The notes: generated by a model from the sequence alone, not told the origin. Positions 16,803-25,872 are shown, counted from the stretch's first letter. The stretch: 64,000 nt of DNA from JAVVEG01 sp032251455 (GCA_032251455.1 JAVVEG010000017.1:1-64000), one strand, 5' to 3'. Translations and numbers: made by a program.

Positions 16803-19016
16803 ATGTATAAATTGAGTGTCATTTTTCTGCTTTCCAGTCTTTTCCTCAACAGCTGTAGCGATCAGCAGGGCGATGGGCAGATACTGCTGAGCCTGCAGAC
16901 ACTGTCCGCAAAGCCGCATCTGGTAACTGGCAGCGAGGTGTTGCTGGCCGTGACGACCTCTGTCGCCGAGCCCGGGCAACTACGCTTGAGTGTCAATGGG
17001 CAAGCCGCAACAGCCTTGTTTGCTCCGGTCGGAACCTCCGGGCAGGGTTTGCAGGACTATCAGGTTCTGGTGCAAGGGCTGCGAGAAGGCGACAATCTGC
17101 TGGAGCTGCGCAGTGGGGAGCAGGCAGCCTCACTGACAGTGACCAGTTATCCGCTCAGCGGACCGGTCCTGTCCGGCGAACAGCAAACCCCCTATTTTTG
17201 TCTGGCGGAACTGAGTCCGGATGACGAGGGTAATCCTCGCCGTTTTGCCATAGGCAATGGCGAATACCTGGATGATGAAGCACTGGATGAGGACTGTTCC
17301 TTGCCTACCCGCATCGATTACGTGTATCGAAGTGTCGGCGAGACAAGTGGCTTCCTGCCCTGGCCGGAAAGCGGAGAGCGGCCGCAGGATGTGGCCATGA
17401 CGGTGACCAATGAGGGCGAACAGGTTCCGTTTATCGTGCGGCTGGAAACCGGAACCATCAACCGGGCAATCTATCAACTGGCCTTGCTGCATGATCCGGA
17501 CACGGCCGAGCCTTCTGCCCTGAATCCAGCTCCGGCCTGGAATGAACGCCTGGTCTATAATTTTGGCGGCGGCTGCGATCCAGGTTATTTTCAGGGGACG
17601 ACAACGGCTGGGGTCTTGCGCGAAAGTGTGCTTGGCAAAGGGTATGCAGTCGCTTCCTCAACACTGAATGTCAATGCGCAGGGTGGGTGCAATGATGTAA
17701 TTTCCGCAGAAACTGCCATGATGGTCAAAGAGCATTTCATTGAAACCTATGGTCTGCCACGTTACACCATGGGCAACGGTGCCTCGGGTGGCGCCATGCA
17801 GCAGTTGCTGATAGCCGGAGCCTATCCGGGCATACTCGACGGCATCATCCCCGCCATGACCTTTTCTGATGCGGTGACCTATATGACTGATTCCCAGGAG
17901 TGCAGTCTGCTGTTGAGGAATTTTGTCAATGATGAGGCGCTTGGTTTGAGTGATGAGGTCAAGGCGGCCCTCGGTGGCTGGCCGAACTGGTATCTGTGCG
18001 ATCAATCCCTGGGCAGTCGCCCGGACAGGGTCGCCCCGCATGGTTGTTCGGCAGAAATACCTGTGGCCAGCAGATACGATCCTTTGGAAAATCCTGATGG
18101 AGTCAGATGTTCCATTTATGACGGTATGAAGAATATTTTTGACGAGAAGCTTTATCCGGAAATCAATCAACAACGGATGTTTGCCCGCAGCCCACATGAC
18201 AATGTCGGCGTTCAGTATGGGCTGGCCGCCCTGAACGCCGGGATCATCGACAAACAACTGTTCCTGGACCTGAATGAGCAGATTGGCGGCTGGGATATCG
18301 ATTTCAATCCGACTGCGAATCGTACCGAAGGTGATGAACAGGCCATTCGCATTGCCTATGAAACCGGCCGCGTCAGCAGTGGCGGCGCAGGCCTGGCAAG
18401 AGTCCCGATCATTGATGACAGATTGTATCTGGATGATCAGGGCAATTTTCACGCCAGCGTCTATTCCTTTACCACGCGTGCCCGCCTGATACGGGATAAC
18501 GGACATGCCGATAACTACGTTATCAGAAGGCATGGATCCAGCATCTCACTGGCGGATGAGAACCTGGCCCTGATGGACCAATGGTTGGCAGCGCTGGCCG
18601 AGGACAATTCGAATGATGCCCTGCTGGACCGCATCGTCAGGGCCAGGCCGGCGGAATTGCAGGATGATTGTTTCACCGAGGCAGGGGAGCGAATTGTGGA
18701 ATCTGCGGTCTATGATACGAATTCCCTGTATGACAATACCGGCAGCCGTTGCAATACCCTGTACCCGCCGCATGCAGGTTTGCGCCTGATCGCGGGTGGC
18801 CCCTTGAGCAATGACGTGCTCAAGTGTGAATTGAAACCGCTGGATTTCGAGGATTATCGGGTAGAGTTTACTGACGAGGAAAAACAGCGGCTGGAAACTA
18901 TTTTCCCAGCGGGTGTCTGTGACTGGGAAAAACCCGGCGTGGGGCAGGTCAACAATCTGACCTGGTTGTCTTTCGGGCCTTCCCCCGTCAATCGCTACGC
19001 CCCAGAGGGGCGATGA
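16803..19016 (+). CDS. DUF6351 family lipoprotein (alpha/beta-hydrolase-like)
   Basis: A protein of about 737 residues with a lipoprotein signal (FLLSSLFLNSCSD, Cys in LNSC) and the DUF6351 body. A nucleophile-elbow-like stretch TMGNGASGGAMQQLL (G-x-S-x-G type) and the oxyanion-like NFGGGCDPGY suggest an alpha/beta-hydrolase related to tannase/feruloyl esterases. I chose the ATG at 16803 with GAGAG 6 nt upstream over a TTG at 16797. It lies one base before the MarR gene, so the pair is probably one operon. The substrate is unknown. Confidence 0.75.
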   Translation: MYKLSVIFLLSSLFLNSCSDQQGDGQILLSLQTLSAKPHLVTGSEVLLAVTTSVAEPGQLRLSVNGQAATALFAPVGTSGQGLQDYQVLVQGLREGDNLLELRSGEQAASLTVTSYPLSGPVLSGEQQTPYFCLAELSPDDEGNPRRFAIGNGEYLDDEALDEDCSLPTRIDYVYRSVGETSGFLPWPESGERPQDVAMTVTNEGEQVPFIVRLETGTINRAIYQLALLHDPDTAEPSALNPAPAWNERLVYNFGGGCDPGYFQGTTTAGVLRESVLGKGYAVASSTLNVNAQGGCNDVISAETAMMVKEHFIETYGLPRYTMGNGASGGAMQQLLIAGAYPGILDGIIPAMTFSDAVTYMTDSQECSLLLRNFVNDEALGLSDEVKAALGGWPNWYLCDQSLGSRPDRVAPHGCSAEIPVASRYDPLENPDGVRCSIYDGMKNIFDEKLYPEINQQRMFARSPHDNVGVQYGLAALNAGIIDKQLFLDLNEQIGGWDIDFNPTANRTEGDEQAIRIAYETGRVSSGGAGLARVPIIDDRLYLDDQGNFHASVYSFTTRARLIRDNGHADNYVIRRHGSSISLADENLALMDQWLAALAEDNSNDALLDRIVRARPAELQDDCFTEAGERIVESAVYDTNSLYDNTGSRCNTLYPPHAGLRLIAGGPLSNDVLKCELKPLDFEDYRVEFTDEEKQRLETIFPAGVCDWEKPGVGQVNNLTWLSFGPSPVNRYAPEGR

Positions 19017-19017
19017 C

Positions 19018-19458
19018 ATGGGGCATTCGCCTAAGCGGAAGCTGTTTCTGGATCTGGTGCTGGCCATATTCCGATTGAGCCGTCTGTTGCTCGCCGAAGG
19101 GGATCGGATGGCCGAAAGCGTGGGCTTGACCAGTGCCCGCTGGAAAGCTATTGGTGTGATCGCACTGTCCAGCAATGGCGTTACCGTCCCTGGCATTGCA
19201 CGATCACTGGGACAATCACGCCAGGCGGTGCAACGCATCACCGATGTCATGGTGGCAGATGGTTTGCTGCGCTATGAAAAAAATCCCCGCCACCGACGTT
19301 CTGCCCTGGTTGTGCTGACCGAGCAAGGCCAGCAGGTTTACAATGCGCTGCGGGTGATTCAGGACCCCTGGGCGATAGACAACACCCAGGACATTCCTGT
19401 CGAAGAGCTGGAAACCTCTCTGCAACTGGTGCGCAAACTGATTCATCGGTTGGAGTGA
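19018..19458 (+). CDS. MarR-family transcriptional regulator
   Basis: A 146-residue winged-helix regulator. The helix-turn-helix lies at about residues 58-80 (VPGIARSLGQSRQAVQRITD) with the wing in DGLLRYEKNPRHRRSALVVL. It starts one base after the DUF6351 gene and the nnr gene follows immediately after its stop (TGAATG). MarR proteins usually repress adjacent genes and are released by small aromatic ligands, so control of the DUF6351 hydrolase is a reasonable inference. Confidence 0.88.
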   Translation: MGHSPKRKLFLDLVLAIFRLSRLLLAEGDRMAESVGLTSARWKAIGVIALSSNGVTVPGIARSLGQSRQAVQRITDVMVADGLLRYEKNPRHRRSALVVLTEQGQQVYNALRVIQDPWAIDNTQDIPVEELETSLQLVRKLIHRLE

Positions 19459-21087
19459 ATGCAGCTCATGACGCTTCCGCAAGCGCTTTACACAGCCGCA
19501 CAGGTCAGGGAGTTTGACCAGCGGGCAATCGCCGCCGGTATACCCGGGTTTGAACTCATGCGCAGGGCAGCCCAGGTCAGTCTCAATGCCATTGTGCAGC
19601 GCTGGCCGGATACCGGCAGATTAGTGATTTTTGCCGGTCGTGGGAACAATGGTGGCGATGGGTTTTTGCTGGCGGCACTGGCCCGTGAGCAAGGCCTGAA
19701 AGCGCTTGTTTTTCACTGTGGGATTCCTGACGCAGCAAAGGAAGATGCAAACAAGGCCCTGCGTCTGGCCCAGGCCAGGGGAGCTGCTCTGCGCGAGTTT
19801 GAAGCTGCCTCGGTACATGAGCTGCTGGCAGAGACGCCAGCTGCTGGGACCGTACTGGTTGATGCCCTGCTGGGAACCGGCAGCCGGGGCGTGCTGACAC
19901 CGACGATACGTCAGGCCATCGAGTGCATCAACGGGGCAGGGCTGCCCGTTGCTGCACTTGATCTGCCTTCGGGGCTGTCCAGTGACAGTGGCGACGTCAG
20001 CGAGGCTGGCGACGCCGTGTGTGCTCATCTGACCATCACCTTCATAGCCTTGAAACAGGGTTTGTTTACCGGACGTGGTCCGGCATTGTGCGGAGACCTG
20101 ATCTTTCATGATCTGGGGCTGGAAGACTTATCTGTGCAGCCCGTCACGACAAACACGCTCAGGGCAGATATAAAGACAACAGGTACTTTATTCAAAAGAA
20201 GACCACGTGATGCCCATAAGGGTGATTTTGGCAATGTCATCGTGATTGGTGGTGATACGGGCCTGGGTGGTGCGGCCCTGATGTCGGCGGAAGCTGCAGT
20301 ATGCAGTGGCGCCGGCACAGTCTGTCTGCTGACCAGGCCGGAGCATGTTACGGCAGCCTTGTGTCGTCGTCCTGAAATAATGGTGCGCGGTGTGCAATCG
20401 GTAAAGGCCGAGGTGCAGTCCCTGCAGGCCTTGTTTTTGCGTGCTGATGTCATTGTCATTGGGCCGGGATTGGGCAAGTCCGGATGGTCCCGGGAAATGC
20501 TGCAACTGGCCCTGCAGTATGGCAACAAGAACCGGCCCGTGGTGATGGATGCGGATGCGCTGAACCTGCTCGCAGAGAGAGCTGGAGAGAGAGCCGAAGA
20601 GAGGGCTGGAGAGAAAACCGGAGGGACAGGTGCGGAACAGGCAGGCTTGCGTCGGGAGCATTGGGTACTTACTCCTCATCCTGGCGAAGCTGCCCGTTTG
20701 TTGAATGCCAGCGTTATGGATATCCAGGCAGACAGGTTTGCTGCTGTCCGCAGTCTGCAGCATGATTTCGGCGGTTGTTGTGTGCTCAAAGGGGCAGGTA
20801 GTCTGCTTGCCTTTGTCGATGGTGAAACCCTGCAGATCAGGGTCTGTACCGAAGGCAACCCAGGCATGGCCAGCGGTGGTATGGGCGATGTGTTGAGCGG
20901 TATCATAGGCGCCTTGCTGGCACAGTTTCTGCCACTGGGCTACAGCCCTGGCCAGATTACCGCGGCCGCAGTCTGTGTGCATGGTGAATGCGCTGACCTG
21001 GCGGTGCAGGATGGTGGCAGACAGACTGAGCGTGGCTTGCTGGCCACAGCATTGTTGCCATTGATCAGGACGGTAATCAACAGGTGA
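19459..21087 (+). CDS. nnr: Bifunctional NAD(P)HX epimerase/dehydratase
   Basis: A 542-residue fusion of the YjeF N-terminal epimerase (FAGRGNNGGDGFLLA) and the C-terminal ADP/ATP-dependent NAD(P)H-hydrate dehydratase (GNVIVIGGDTGLGG, IGPGLGKSG, TPHPGEAARLL and NPGMASGGMGDVLSG). It repairs hydrated NADH and NADPH. Between DADALNLLA and the HPGEAARLL motif there is an inserted low-complexity stretch (Arg, Ala, Gly, Glu) encoded by four 12-bp repeats. It starts the nnr-tsaE-amiB-mutL run. The active-site motifs on both sides of the insert are intact. Confidence 0.93.
   Translation: MQLMTLPQALYTAAQVREFDQRAIAAGIPGFELMRRAAQVSLNAIVQRWPDTGRLVIFAGRGNNGGDGFLLAALAREQGLKALVFHCGIPDAAKEDANKALRLAQARGAALREFEAASVHELLAETPAAGTVLVDALLGTGSRGVLTPTIRQAIECINGAGLPVAALDLPSGLSSDSGDVSEAGDAVCAHLTITFIALKQGLFTGRGPALCGDLIFHDLGLEDLSVQPVTTNTLRADIKTTGTLFKRRPRDAHKGDFGNVIVIGGDTGLGGAALMSAEAAVCSGAGTVCLLTRPEHVTAALCRRPEIMVRGVQSVKAEVQSLQALFLRADVIVIGPGLGKSGWSREMLQLALQYGNKNRPVVMDADALNLLAERAGERAEERAGEKTGGTGAEQAGLRREHWVLTPHPGEAARLLNASVMDIQADRFAAVRSLQHDFGGCCVLKGAGSLLAFVDGETLQIRVCTEGNPGMASGGMGDVLSGIIGALLAQFLPLGYSPGQITAAAVCVHGECADLAVQDGGRQTERGLLATALLPLIRTVINR
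20575..20622 (+). repeat. Four 12-bp tandem repeats inside nnr
   Basis: Four degenerate 12-bp units of the form GAGAGAGCTGGA run head to tail and encode ERAG-like tetrapeptides (ERAGERAEERAGEKTG). The array is in frame, so unit gain or loss would keep the gene open. It forms a charged loop within the dehydratase domain. Confidence 0.8.
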
Positions 21088-21093
21088 AAGCAA

Positions 21094-21657
21094 ATGGGTA
21101 CGGATAAACAGCAGTCAGGTGGAGAGGGTTTTCGCCTGCAGGCTGGCACAAACTCGGTATTTCTTGCTGATGAAGAACAGACGATGGCTTTTGGCCGCTT
21201 GCTGGCGAAAGCTCTCAGTGAGCCTCATGGCGCAGTTGAAAGCGTTGCGGGCCGCCTGTTTCTGCAGGGTGATCTGGGTGCCGGCAAGACCACTCTGGTC
21301 AGAGGGGTGCTGCGCGGTCTGGGTTATCAGGGGGCAGTCAAAAGCCCCACCTATACACTGGTCGAACCTTACGAATGGGATGGGATGGCCATCTATCATT
21401 TTGATCTGTATCGCCTCTCCAATCCGGAAGAAGTGGCATTCCTCGGCGTTGAGGATTATCTGCGGGCAGAAAACCTGTGTCTGATAGAATGGCCGGAAAA
21501 CGGCGCCTCCTGCTTGCCTGGGGCGGATCTATTGCTGATATTGGATACCGAGGGCACGGGACGCAGGCTTGCCTGGCAGGCCCTGACCGATGCGGGTAGG
21601 AAAATTGAGCAAAGGCTTATAGAATTGGCAGCGAAATCGGCAGAAGAGGCTGGATAA
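21094..21657 (+). CDS. tsaE: tRNA threonylcarbamoyladenosine biosynthesis ATPase TsaE
   Basis: A 187-residue protein with Walker A motif GDLGAGKTTLVRG and the family signatures KSPTYTLVEPY and HFDLYRL. TsaE works with TsaB, TsaC and TsaD to make t6A at position 37 of ANN-decoding tRNAs. It begins 6 nt after nnr with AGGTGA upstream. It is about 30 residues longer than E. coli TsaE at the two ends. Confidence 0.93.
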   Translation: MGTDKQQSGGEGFRLQAGTNSVFLADEEQTMAFGRLLAKALSEPHGAVESVAGRLFLQGDLGAGKTTLVRGVLRGLGYQGAVKSPTYTLVEPYEWDGMAIYHFDLYRLSNPEEVAFLGVEDYLRAENLCLIEWPENGASCLPGADLLLILDTEGTGRRLAWQALTDAGRKIEQRLIELAAKSAEEAG

Positions 21658-21677
21658 AATAGAGAGGCTGCATAAAG

Positions 21678-23231
21678 TTGCGTTGTGGAAAATCTACAGC
21701 CACATGGGGCAATGGTTCGAGCAAGATGCTCGTTATGGGTTTGCTATGCTGTGTACTGATCTGGGCGCAGGATTCGCAGGCTGCAGATATTCGCGATGTG
21801 CGACTGTGGCGGGCTCCCGAGTACACCAGGCTGGTTTTCGATGTTGATGAGAAAGTGCAGTACAGTGTTTTTGCACTTGAGAATCCTTACCGAATTGTCA
21901 TTGATATCAGCGATGCGGTACTCAGTGGCAACCTCGCTGTATTGGATCTGAAGAACAGTCCAGTTAATGCGGTGCGCAGCGCCGCCCGCAATGGCAATGA
22001 TCTGAGAGTGGTGCTGGACATGGCTGCCGAGGTCAGGCCCAGCAGTTTCACCCTGCCGCCCAATGGTGAATTTGGCGATCGCCTGGTGCTGGATCTTTAT
22101 GATGATGTGCCGCAGACGGCTGTTGAAGTTCAGGTGCCCCCCCCTCAGCCCAATGAGGAACGGCGCGACATCATCGTGGCCATTGATGCCGGCCATGGCG
22201 GAGAAGACCCGGGAGCTATTGGCTATAATGGCAGAATCAAGGAGAAAGAGGTGGCCCTGGCCATTGCCAAAGCCATTCATGACCGGTTCAGGACGATTCC
22301 CGGTTATGAACCCATCCTGACCAGACAGGGTGATTATTATGTGGAGTTGCAGCGACGGCCCCAGATCGCACGCCAGAACAGGGCTGATATCTTCCTTTCA
22401 ATTCATGCAGATTCCTTCAGCACGACCAGAGCTGAAGGCGTGACGATCTACGCATTGTCCCAGCGGGTTGCCGAGGATGAAAACATTCGCCGGGTACAAC
22501 AAAAAGAAAACGGTGCTGATCTGATGGGTGGGGTGGCCGGAGATACCAGCCTGCGCAATTTTGAGGATGACCTGGCACTTACCCTGCTTGACCTGTCCAT
22601 GGCCTGGAGTATTGAACAAAGCATTGCAGTGGGTTCCCATATCCTGAATTCGCTCAGTGGTGTGGCCAGGTTGCGACGGGATAAAACCCAGCAGGGTAAT
22701 CTCTGGGTGCTGCGCTCTCCGGATATTCCCTCTTTGCTCATTGAGACAGGTTATCTTTCCAATCCGGAAGAAGCGCGCAAACTGACGACATCAGGCTATC
22801 AGCGTCGTCTGGCGGATGGAATCGTGCAGGGGGTGATGAATTATTTTCAGGATCGCCCGCCGGAAGGAACCCTGGTTGCCTGGCAAAAACGCAATGGCAT
22901 TGCCACGGAAACCAGCTATATGGTTCAGCGGGGTGACAGTCTGTCGGTGATTGCCCAACGCCATGGTATCAACACAGCGCAGTTGCGGGCGGCCAATGGC
23001 CTGGACAGTGATGTGATCCATATCGGGCAGCAATTGCGCATTCCTGGCAGTGGCGCGGCATTCACCGCCCTGGCGGAGCCGGTGATTTCCGAGCACAGGG
23101 TCAGCCGGGGAGAGACGCTGTCCGGCATAGCCCAGCAATACGGCATCAGCCTGTCGCGCCTGCGCGAGCAGAACCGCCTGCGGGGTGATACCATCAGAGT
23201 GGGTCAGAAACTGGAAATACCTTCCTATTGA
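21678..23231 (+). CDS. amiB: N-acetylmuramoyl-L-alanine amidase AmiB/AmiC-type with two LysM domains
   Basis: A 517-residue secreted amidase. The order is a signal peptide, an AMIN domain (IRDVRLWRAPEYTRLVFD), an Amidase_3 zinc hydrolase domain (VAIDAGHGGEDPGAIG with the first zinc His, SIHADSF, LLIETGYLSNPEEA) and two C-terminal LysM repeats (SYMVQRGDSLSVIAQ and HRVSRGETLSGIAQ). It cleaves septal peptidoglycan for daughter-cell separation. E. coli AmiB has one LysM, so two is a small difference. The TTG at 21678 has AGAGAGG 10 nt upstream; an ATG at 21726 is the alternative start. Confidence 0.92.
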   Translation: MRCGKSTATWGNGSSKMLVMGLLCCVLIWAQDSQAADIRDVRLWRAPEYTRLVFDVDEKVQYSVFALENPYRIVIDISDAVLSGNLAVLDLKNSPVNAVRSAARNGNDLRVVLDMAAEVRPSSFTLPPNGEFGDRLVLDLYDDVPQTAVEVQVPPPQPNEERRDIIVAIDAGHGGEDPGAIGYNGRIKEKEVALAIAKAIHDRFRTIPGYEPILTRQGDYYVELQRRPQIARQNRADIFLSIHADSFSTTRAEGVTIYALSQRVAEDENIRRVQQKENGADLMGGVAGDTSLRNFEDDLALTLLDLSMAWSIEQSIAVGSHILNSLSGVARLRRDKTQQGNLWVLRSPDIPSLLIETGYLSNPEEARKLTTSGYQRRLADGIVQGVMNYFQDRPPEGTLVAWQKRNGIATETSYMVQRGDSLSVIAQRHGINTAQLRAANGLDSDVIHIGQQLRIPGSGAAFTALAEPVISEHRVSRGETLSGIAQQYGISLSRLREQNRLRGDTIRVGQKLEIPSY

Positions 23232-23284
23232 ACCGAACAGCAATCCATTATCAAAACAACCAGTCTGCGTAATAAAGGTGGTTC

Positions 23285-25177
23285 ATGCCGCGCATCGCAT
23301 TATTAAGCCAGAGACTTGCCAATCAGATAGCAGCGGGAGAAGTGGTGGAACGCCCTGCTTCCGTGGTCAAGGAATTGCTGGAGAACAGCCTCGATGCCGG
23401 TGCGACGCGGGTGGATGTCGATATAGAGCAGGGCGGCAGCAAATTGATCAGGGTTCGTGATGATGGCAGTGGCATTGAGAAAGAAGATCTTACCCTGGCA
23501 CTGAGCCGGCATGCGACCAGCAAGATTGCTGAACTTGAAGACCTGGAGAAAATAGCCAGCCTGGGCTTTCGGGGGGAAGCGCTGGCAAGCATCAGCTCGG
23601 TTGCCAGGTTGCTGCTGACTTCACGAGCCAGAGGAGCAAACCAGGACAGCGCCTGGCAGGTTGAAGCGGAAGGTCAGGATATGGCCGTAAGCGTGAAACC
23701 GGCAACACACCAGCAGGGCACCACAGTAGAGGTGCGTGATCTGTTTTTCAATACGCCTGCCCGTCGTAAATTCCTGCGCACGGAAAACACCGAATTCGCC
23801 CGTGTGGATGAAGTCTTCAAACGGATTGCGTTGTGCCGTTTTGATACGGCACTTATCCTGAGACACAATCAGCGTACCATCCATCAACTGCAACAGGCCT
23901 TGACCGGGCAGGAAAGACAGCGTCGCGTCGGTCTGGTTTGTGGGCCGGCATTTGTTACCCAGTCGGCCTGTATCGACATCGAGGCCGCCGGTCTCAGATT
24001 GTGGGGCTGGGTCGGTTTGCCCACCTTCTCGCGCAGCCAGGCGGATATGCAGTATTTTTATGTCAATGGCCGGATCATCAAGGACAAGCTGGTGACACAT
24101 GCGGTGAAGCAGGCCTATCGCGATGTGCTTTTCCATGGTCGCCATCCCGCCTATGTGCTGTATCTGGAACTTGATCCAGCCCTGGTCGATGTCAATGTGC
24201 ATCCTACCAAGCATGAAGTGCGTTTTCGGGACGGCCGCCTGGTACATGATTTTGTCTTTCGGGCCTTGCACAAGGCCATCGCTGATCTGCGGCCGCAGGA
24301 TGGTGTTGCGGCCTCTGCAGCGAACACGCGAGAGCCGCGACCTGACTCGCGAGAGGAGGAGACATTCCGGGAACAGCTTGGCATGGGCCTGGCAGTTGAT
24401 CGGGACAGCGGAGAAATTTATTTTCCGGAGTCTGTATCGGCTGCCCTGGCCGGTTCTGTGCCGGGCAACAAAGAGTCTGGACAATTTCATTCTGATAGAG
24501 GGCTGTCAGGAACAGGACGGCGGTATCCCCAGGCTGCCACAATGACCGCAGAGCAGGCCGAGTCCTACAAGGCACTTTATGCAGATCAGGAGATGCCGCC
24601 CTTGGGCTATGCCCTGGCCCAGTTGCATGGTGTCTATATCCTGGCCCAGAATCGGCAAGGGCTGGTGATCGTGGACATGCACGCGGCCCATGAAAGAATT
24701 ACCTATGAATACATGAAACTGGCTGCTGCAAATGCAGGGATAAAGACCCAGCCCCTGCTGGTTCCACTGTCAATCGCGGTCAGCCGGAGCGAGGCAGATT
24801 GCGCCGAGCAGCAGACAGAGAGTCTGCTCGGCCTGGGCCTGGAAATCGAGCGGGCCGCGGCTGAATCTCTCATCGTCAGGCAGGTGCCCGTCATTCTGGC
24901 GAAGGCAGATATTGAACAGCTGGTCAGGGATGTGTTGTCGGATATTCGCGAACATGGTCACAGTGAGCGCATCCAGGATTACCAGGATGACCTGCTCTCT
25001 ACCATGGCCTGTCACGGTTCGGTAAGGGCCAACCGACAGCTGGGTATCGCCGAGATGAATGCCCTGTTGCGTGATATGGAACGCACCGAGCGCAGCGGTC
25101 AATGCAACCATGGCAGGCCCACCTGGGTATGCCTGTCCATGCAGCAACTGGATAAATTATTTCTGCGGGGGCAATAG
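23285..25177 (+). CDS. mutL: DNA mismatch repair protein MutL
   Basis: A 630-residue GHKL ATPase. N-terminal motifs are ELLENSLDAGA, DDGSGI and LGFRGEALASI. The C-terminal part carries DMHAAHERITYE, ACHGSVRAN and CNHGRPT, which match the metal-binding endonuclease motifs (DQHA-x2-E-x4-E and companions) of MutL proteins from MutH-lacking bacteria. This predicts nicking activity of its own, unlike E. coli MutL. It lies between amiB and miaA as in many gammaproteobacteria, but the small heat-shock gene is inserted convergently after it. Confidence 0.95.
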   Translation: MPRIALLSQRLANQIAAGEVVERPASVVKELLENSLDAGATRVDVDIEQGGSKLIRVRDDGSGIEKEDLTLALSRHATSKIAELEDLEKIASLGFRGEALASISSVARLLLTSRARGANQDSAWQVEAEGQDMAVSVKPATHQQGTTVEVRDLFFNTPARRKFLRTENTEFARVDEVFKRIALCRFDTALILRHNQRTIHQLQQALTGQERQRRVGLVCGPAFVTQSACIDIEAAGLRLWGWVGLPTFSRSQADMQYFYVNGRIIKDKLVTHAVKQAYRDVLFHGRHPAYVLYLELDPALVDVNVHPTKHEVRFRDGRLVHDFVFRALHKAIADLRPQDGVAASAANTREPRPDSREEETFREQLGMGLAVDRDSGEIYFPESVSAALAGSVPGNKESGQFHSDRGLSGTGRRYPQAATMTAEQAESYKALYADQEMPPLGYALAQLHGVYILAQNRQGLVIVDMHAAHERITYEYMKLAAANAGIKTQPLLVPLSIAVSRSEADCAEQQTESLLGLGLEIERAAAESLIVRQVPVILAKADIEQLVRDVLSDIREHGHSERIQDYQDDLLSTMACHGSVRANRQLGIAEMNALLRDMERTERSGQCNHGRPTWVCLSMQQLDKLFLRGQ

Positions 25178-25192
25178 CCGTTGCCGGGTTGG

Positions 25193-25218
25193 TCTGCCCG
25201 CCAGTGCAGACGGGCAGA
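25193..25218. terminator. Hairpin between convergent mutL and ibpA
   Basis: TCTGCCCG and CGGGCAGA pair around a 10-nt loop in the 54-nt gap between the two convergent stop codons. The position fits a shared bidirectional end structure. It lacks a clear T-run on either side, so I keep the confidence modest. Confidence 0.45.
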
Positions 25219-25231
25219 GTCCAGAGCCGGA

Positions 25232-25681
25232 TCAGGCTTCGCTTTCGATCAGCTTGCTGTTGCTGCCAATGCTAATCTGGCGTGGTTTCATGGCTTCAGG
25301 AACCTCACGCACCAGCTCAATGTGCAGCAAGCCGTTTTCAAGGCTGGCCGAAGTGACCTTGACGTGGTCAGCCAGCTGGAAGACGCGCTCGAAGTCACGG
25401 GCGGCAATACCCTGATGCAGATAGTTGCGCTCGGTTTCGCTTTCTTCCTTCTTGCCGCGCACAGTCAATGTCTGCTGCTCTGACTGGATATTCAGTTCCG
25501 CATCGACAAAACCGGCCACAGCCATGGTGATGCGGTATTTGTCCTTGTCGATCAACTCGATATTATAGGGCGGATAACTGGGCTGACTCTGTTCGCGCTG
25601 GCTGATCGAGTCCAGCAGTGAACTCAGGTGGTCAAAACCAATGGTTGATCTGTACAGTGGAGCAAAATCGAAAGTTCTCAT
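25232..25681 (-). CDS. ibpA: Small heat-shock protein IbpA-type (Hsp20)
   Basis: A 149-residue alpha-crystallin-domain chaperone that holds aggregating proteins during heat stress. The N-terminus MRTFDFAPLYRSTIGFDHL and the core (IELIDKDKYRITMAVAGF, then GLLHIELVREVPEAMKPR) match enterobacterial and Pseudomonas IbpA. A longer open frame to 25846 exists, but the ATG at 25681 has AGGA 8 nt upstream and the known family N-terminus. It is preceded by a sigma-32-like promoter and a ROSE-like hairpin that hides the ribosome site. Confidence 0.93.
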   Translation of the reverse strand: MRTFDFAPLYRSTIGFDHLSSLLDSISQREQSQPSYPPYNIELIDKDKYRITMAVAGFVDAELNIQSEQQTLTVRGKKEESETERNYLHQGIAARDFERVFQLADHVKVTSASLENGLLHIELVREVPEAMKPRQISIGSNSKLIESEA

Positions 25682-25685
25682 GATG

Positions 25686-25706
25686 CATATCCTCGTAAGC
25701 AATATG
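25686..25706 (-). promoter_or_regulatory. ROSE-like RNA thermometer in the ibpA leader
   Basis: On the minus strand CATATTGCTTACGAGGATATG folds with CATA pairing TATG, and TTGCT facing the Shine-Dalgarno AGGA around a TACG loop. The UUGCU/AGGA pairing with a bulged G is the hallmark of ROSE elements, which melt on heating to free the ribosome site. A second hairpin (GGGG and CCCC around 7 nt, 25711-25725) lies just upstream in the transcript, as in multi-hairpin ROSE leaders. Confidence 0.75.
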
Positions 25707-25791
25707 TTGTGGGGACAGTGGCCCCGGGTTAAGCCCATCAGCATGATTGGGCGTGCTTGGCAGACCTCTATCGAGCATCTGCTGGTATGAT

Positions 25792-25819
25792 ATCTAGGGT
25801 CATGCCAATGAATTTCAAG
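25792..25819 (-). promoter_or_regulatory. Sigma-32-type heat-shock promoter of ibpA
   Basis: On the minus strand CTTGAA (25814-25819), a 14-nt spacer and CCCTAGAT (25792-25799) match the sigma-32 consensus CTTGAA, N13-15, CCCCATNT at most positions. It lies about 110 bp upstream of the ibpA ATG, which leaves room for the thermometer leader. Confidence 0.65.
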
Positions 25820-25872
25820 GCACAGGCCAGGAATTTTTACTTTCATGTGTTAGCGAGACAGGTAGAGTCAAA

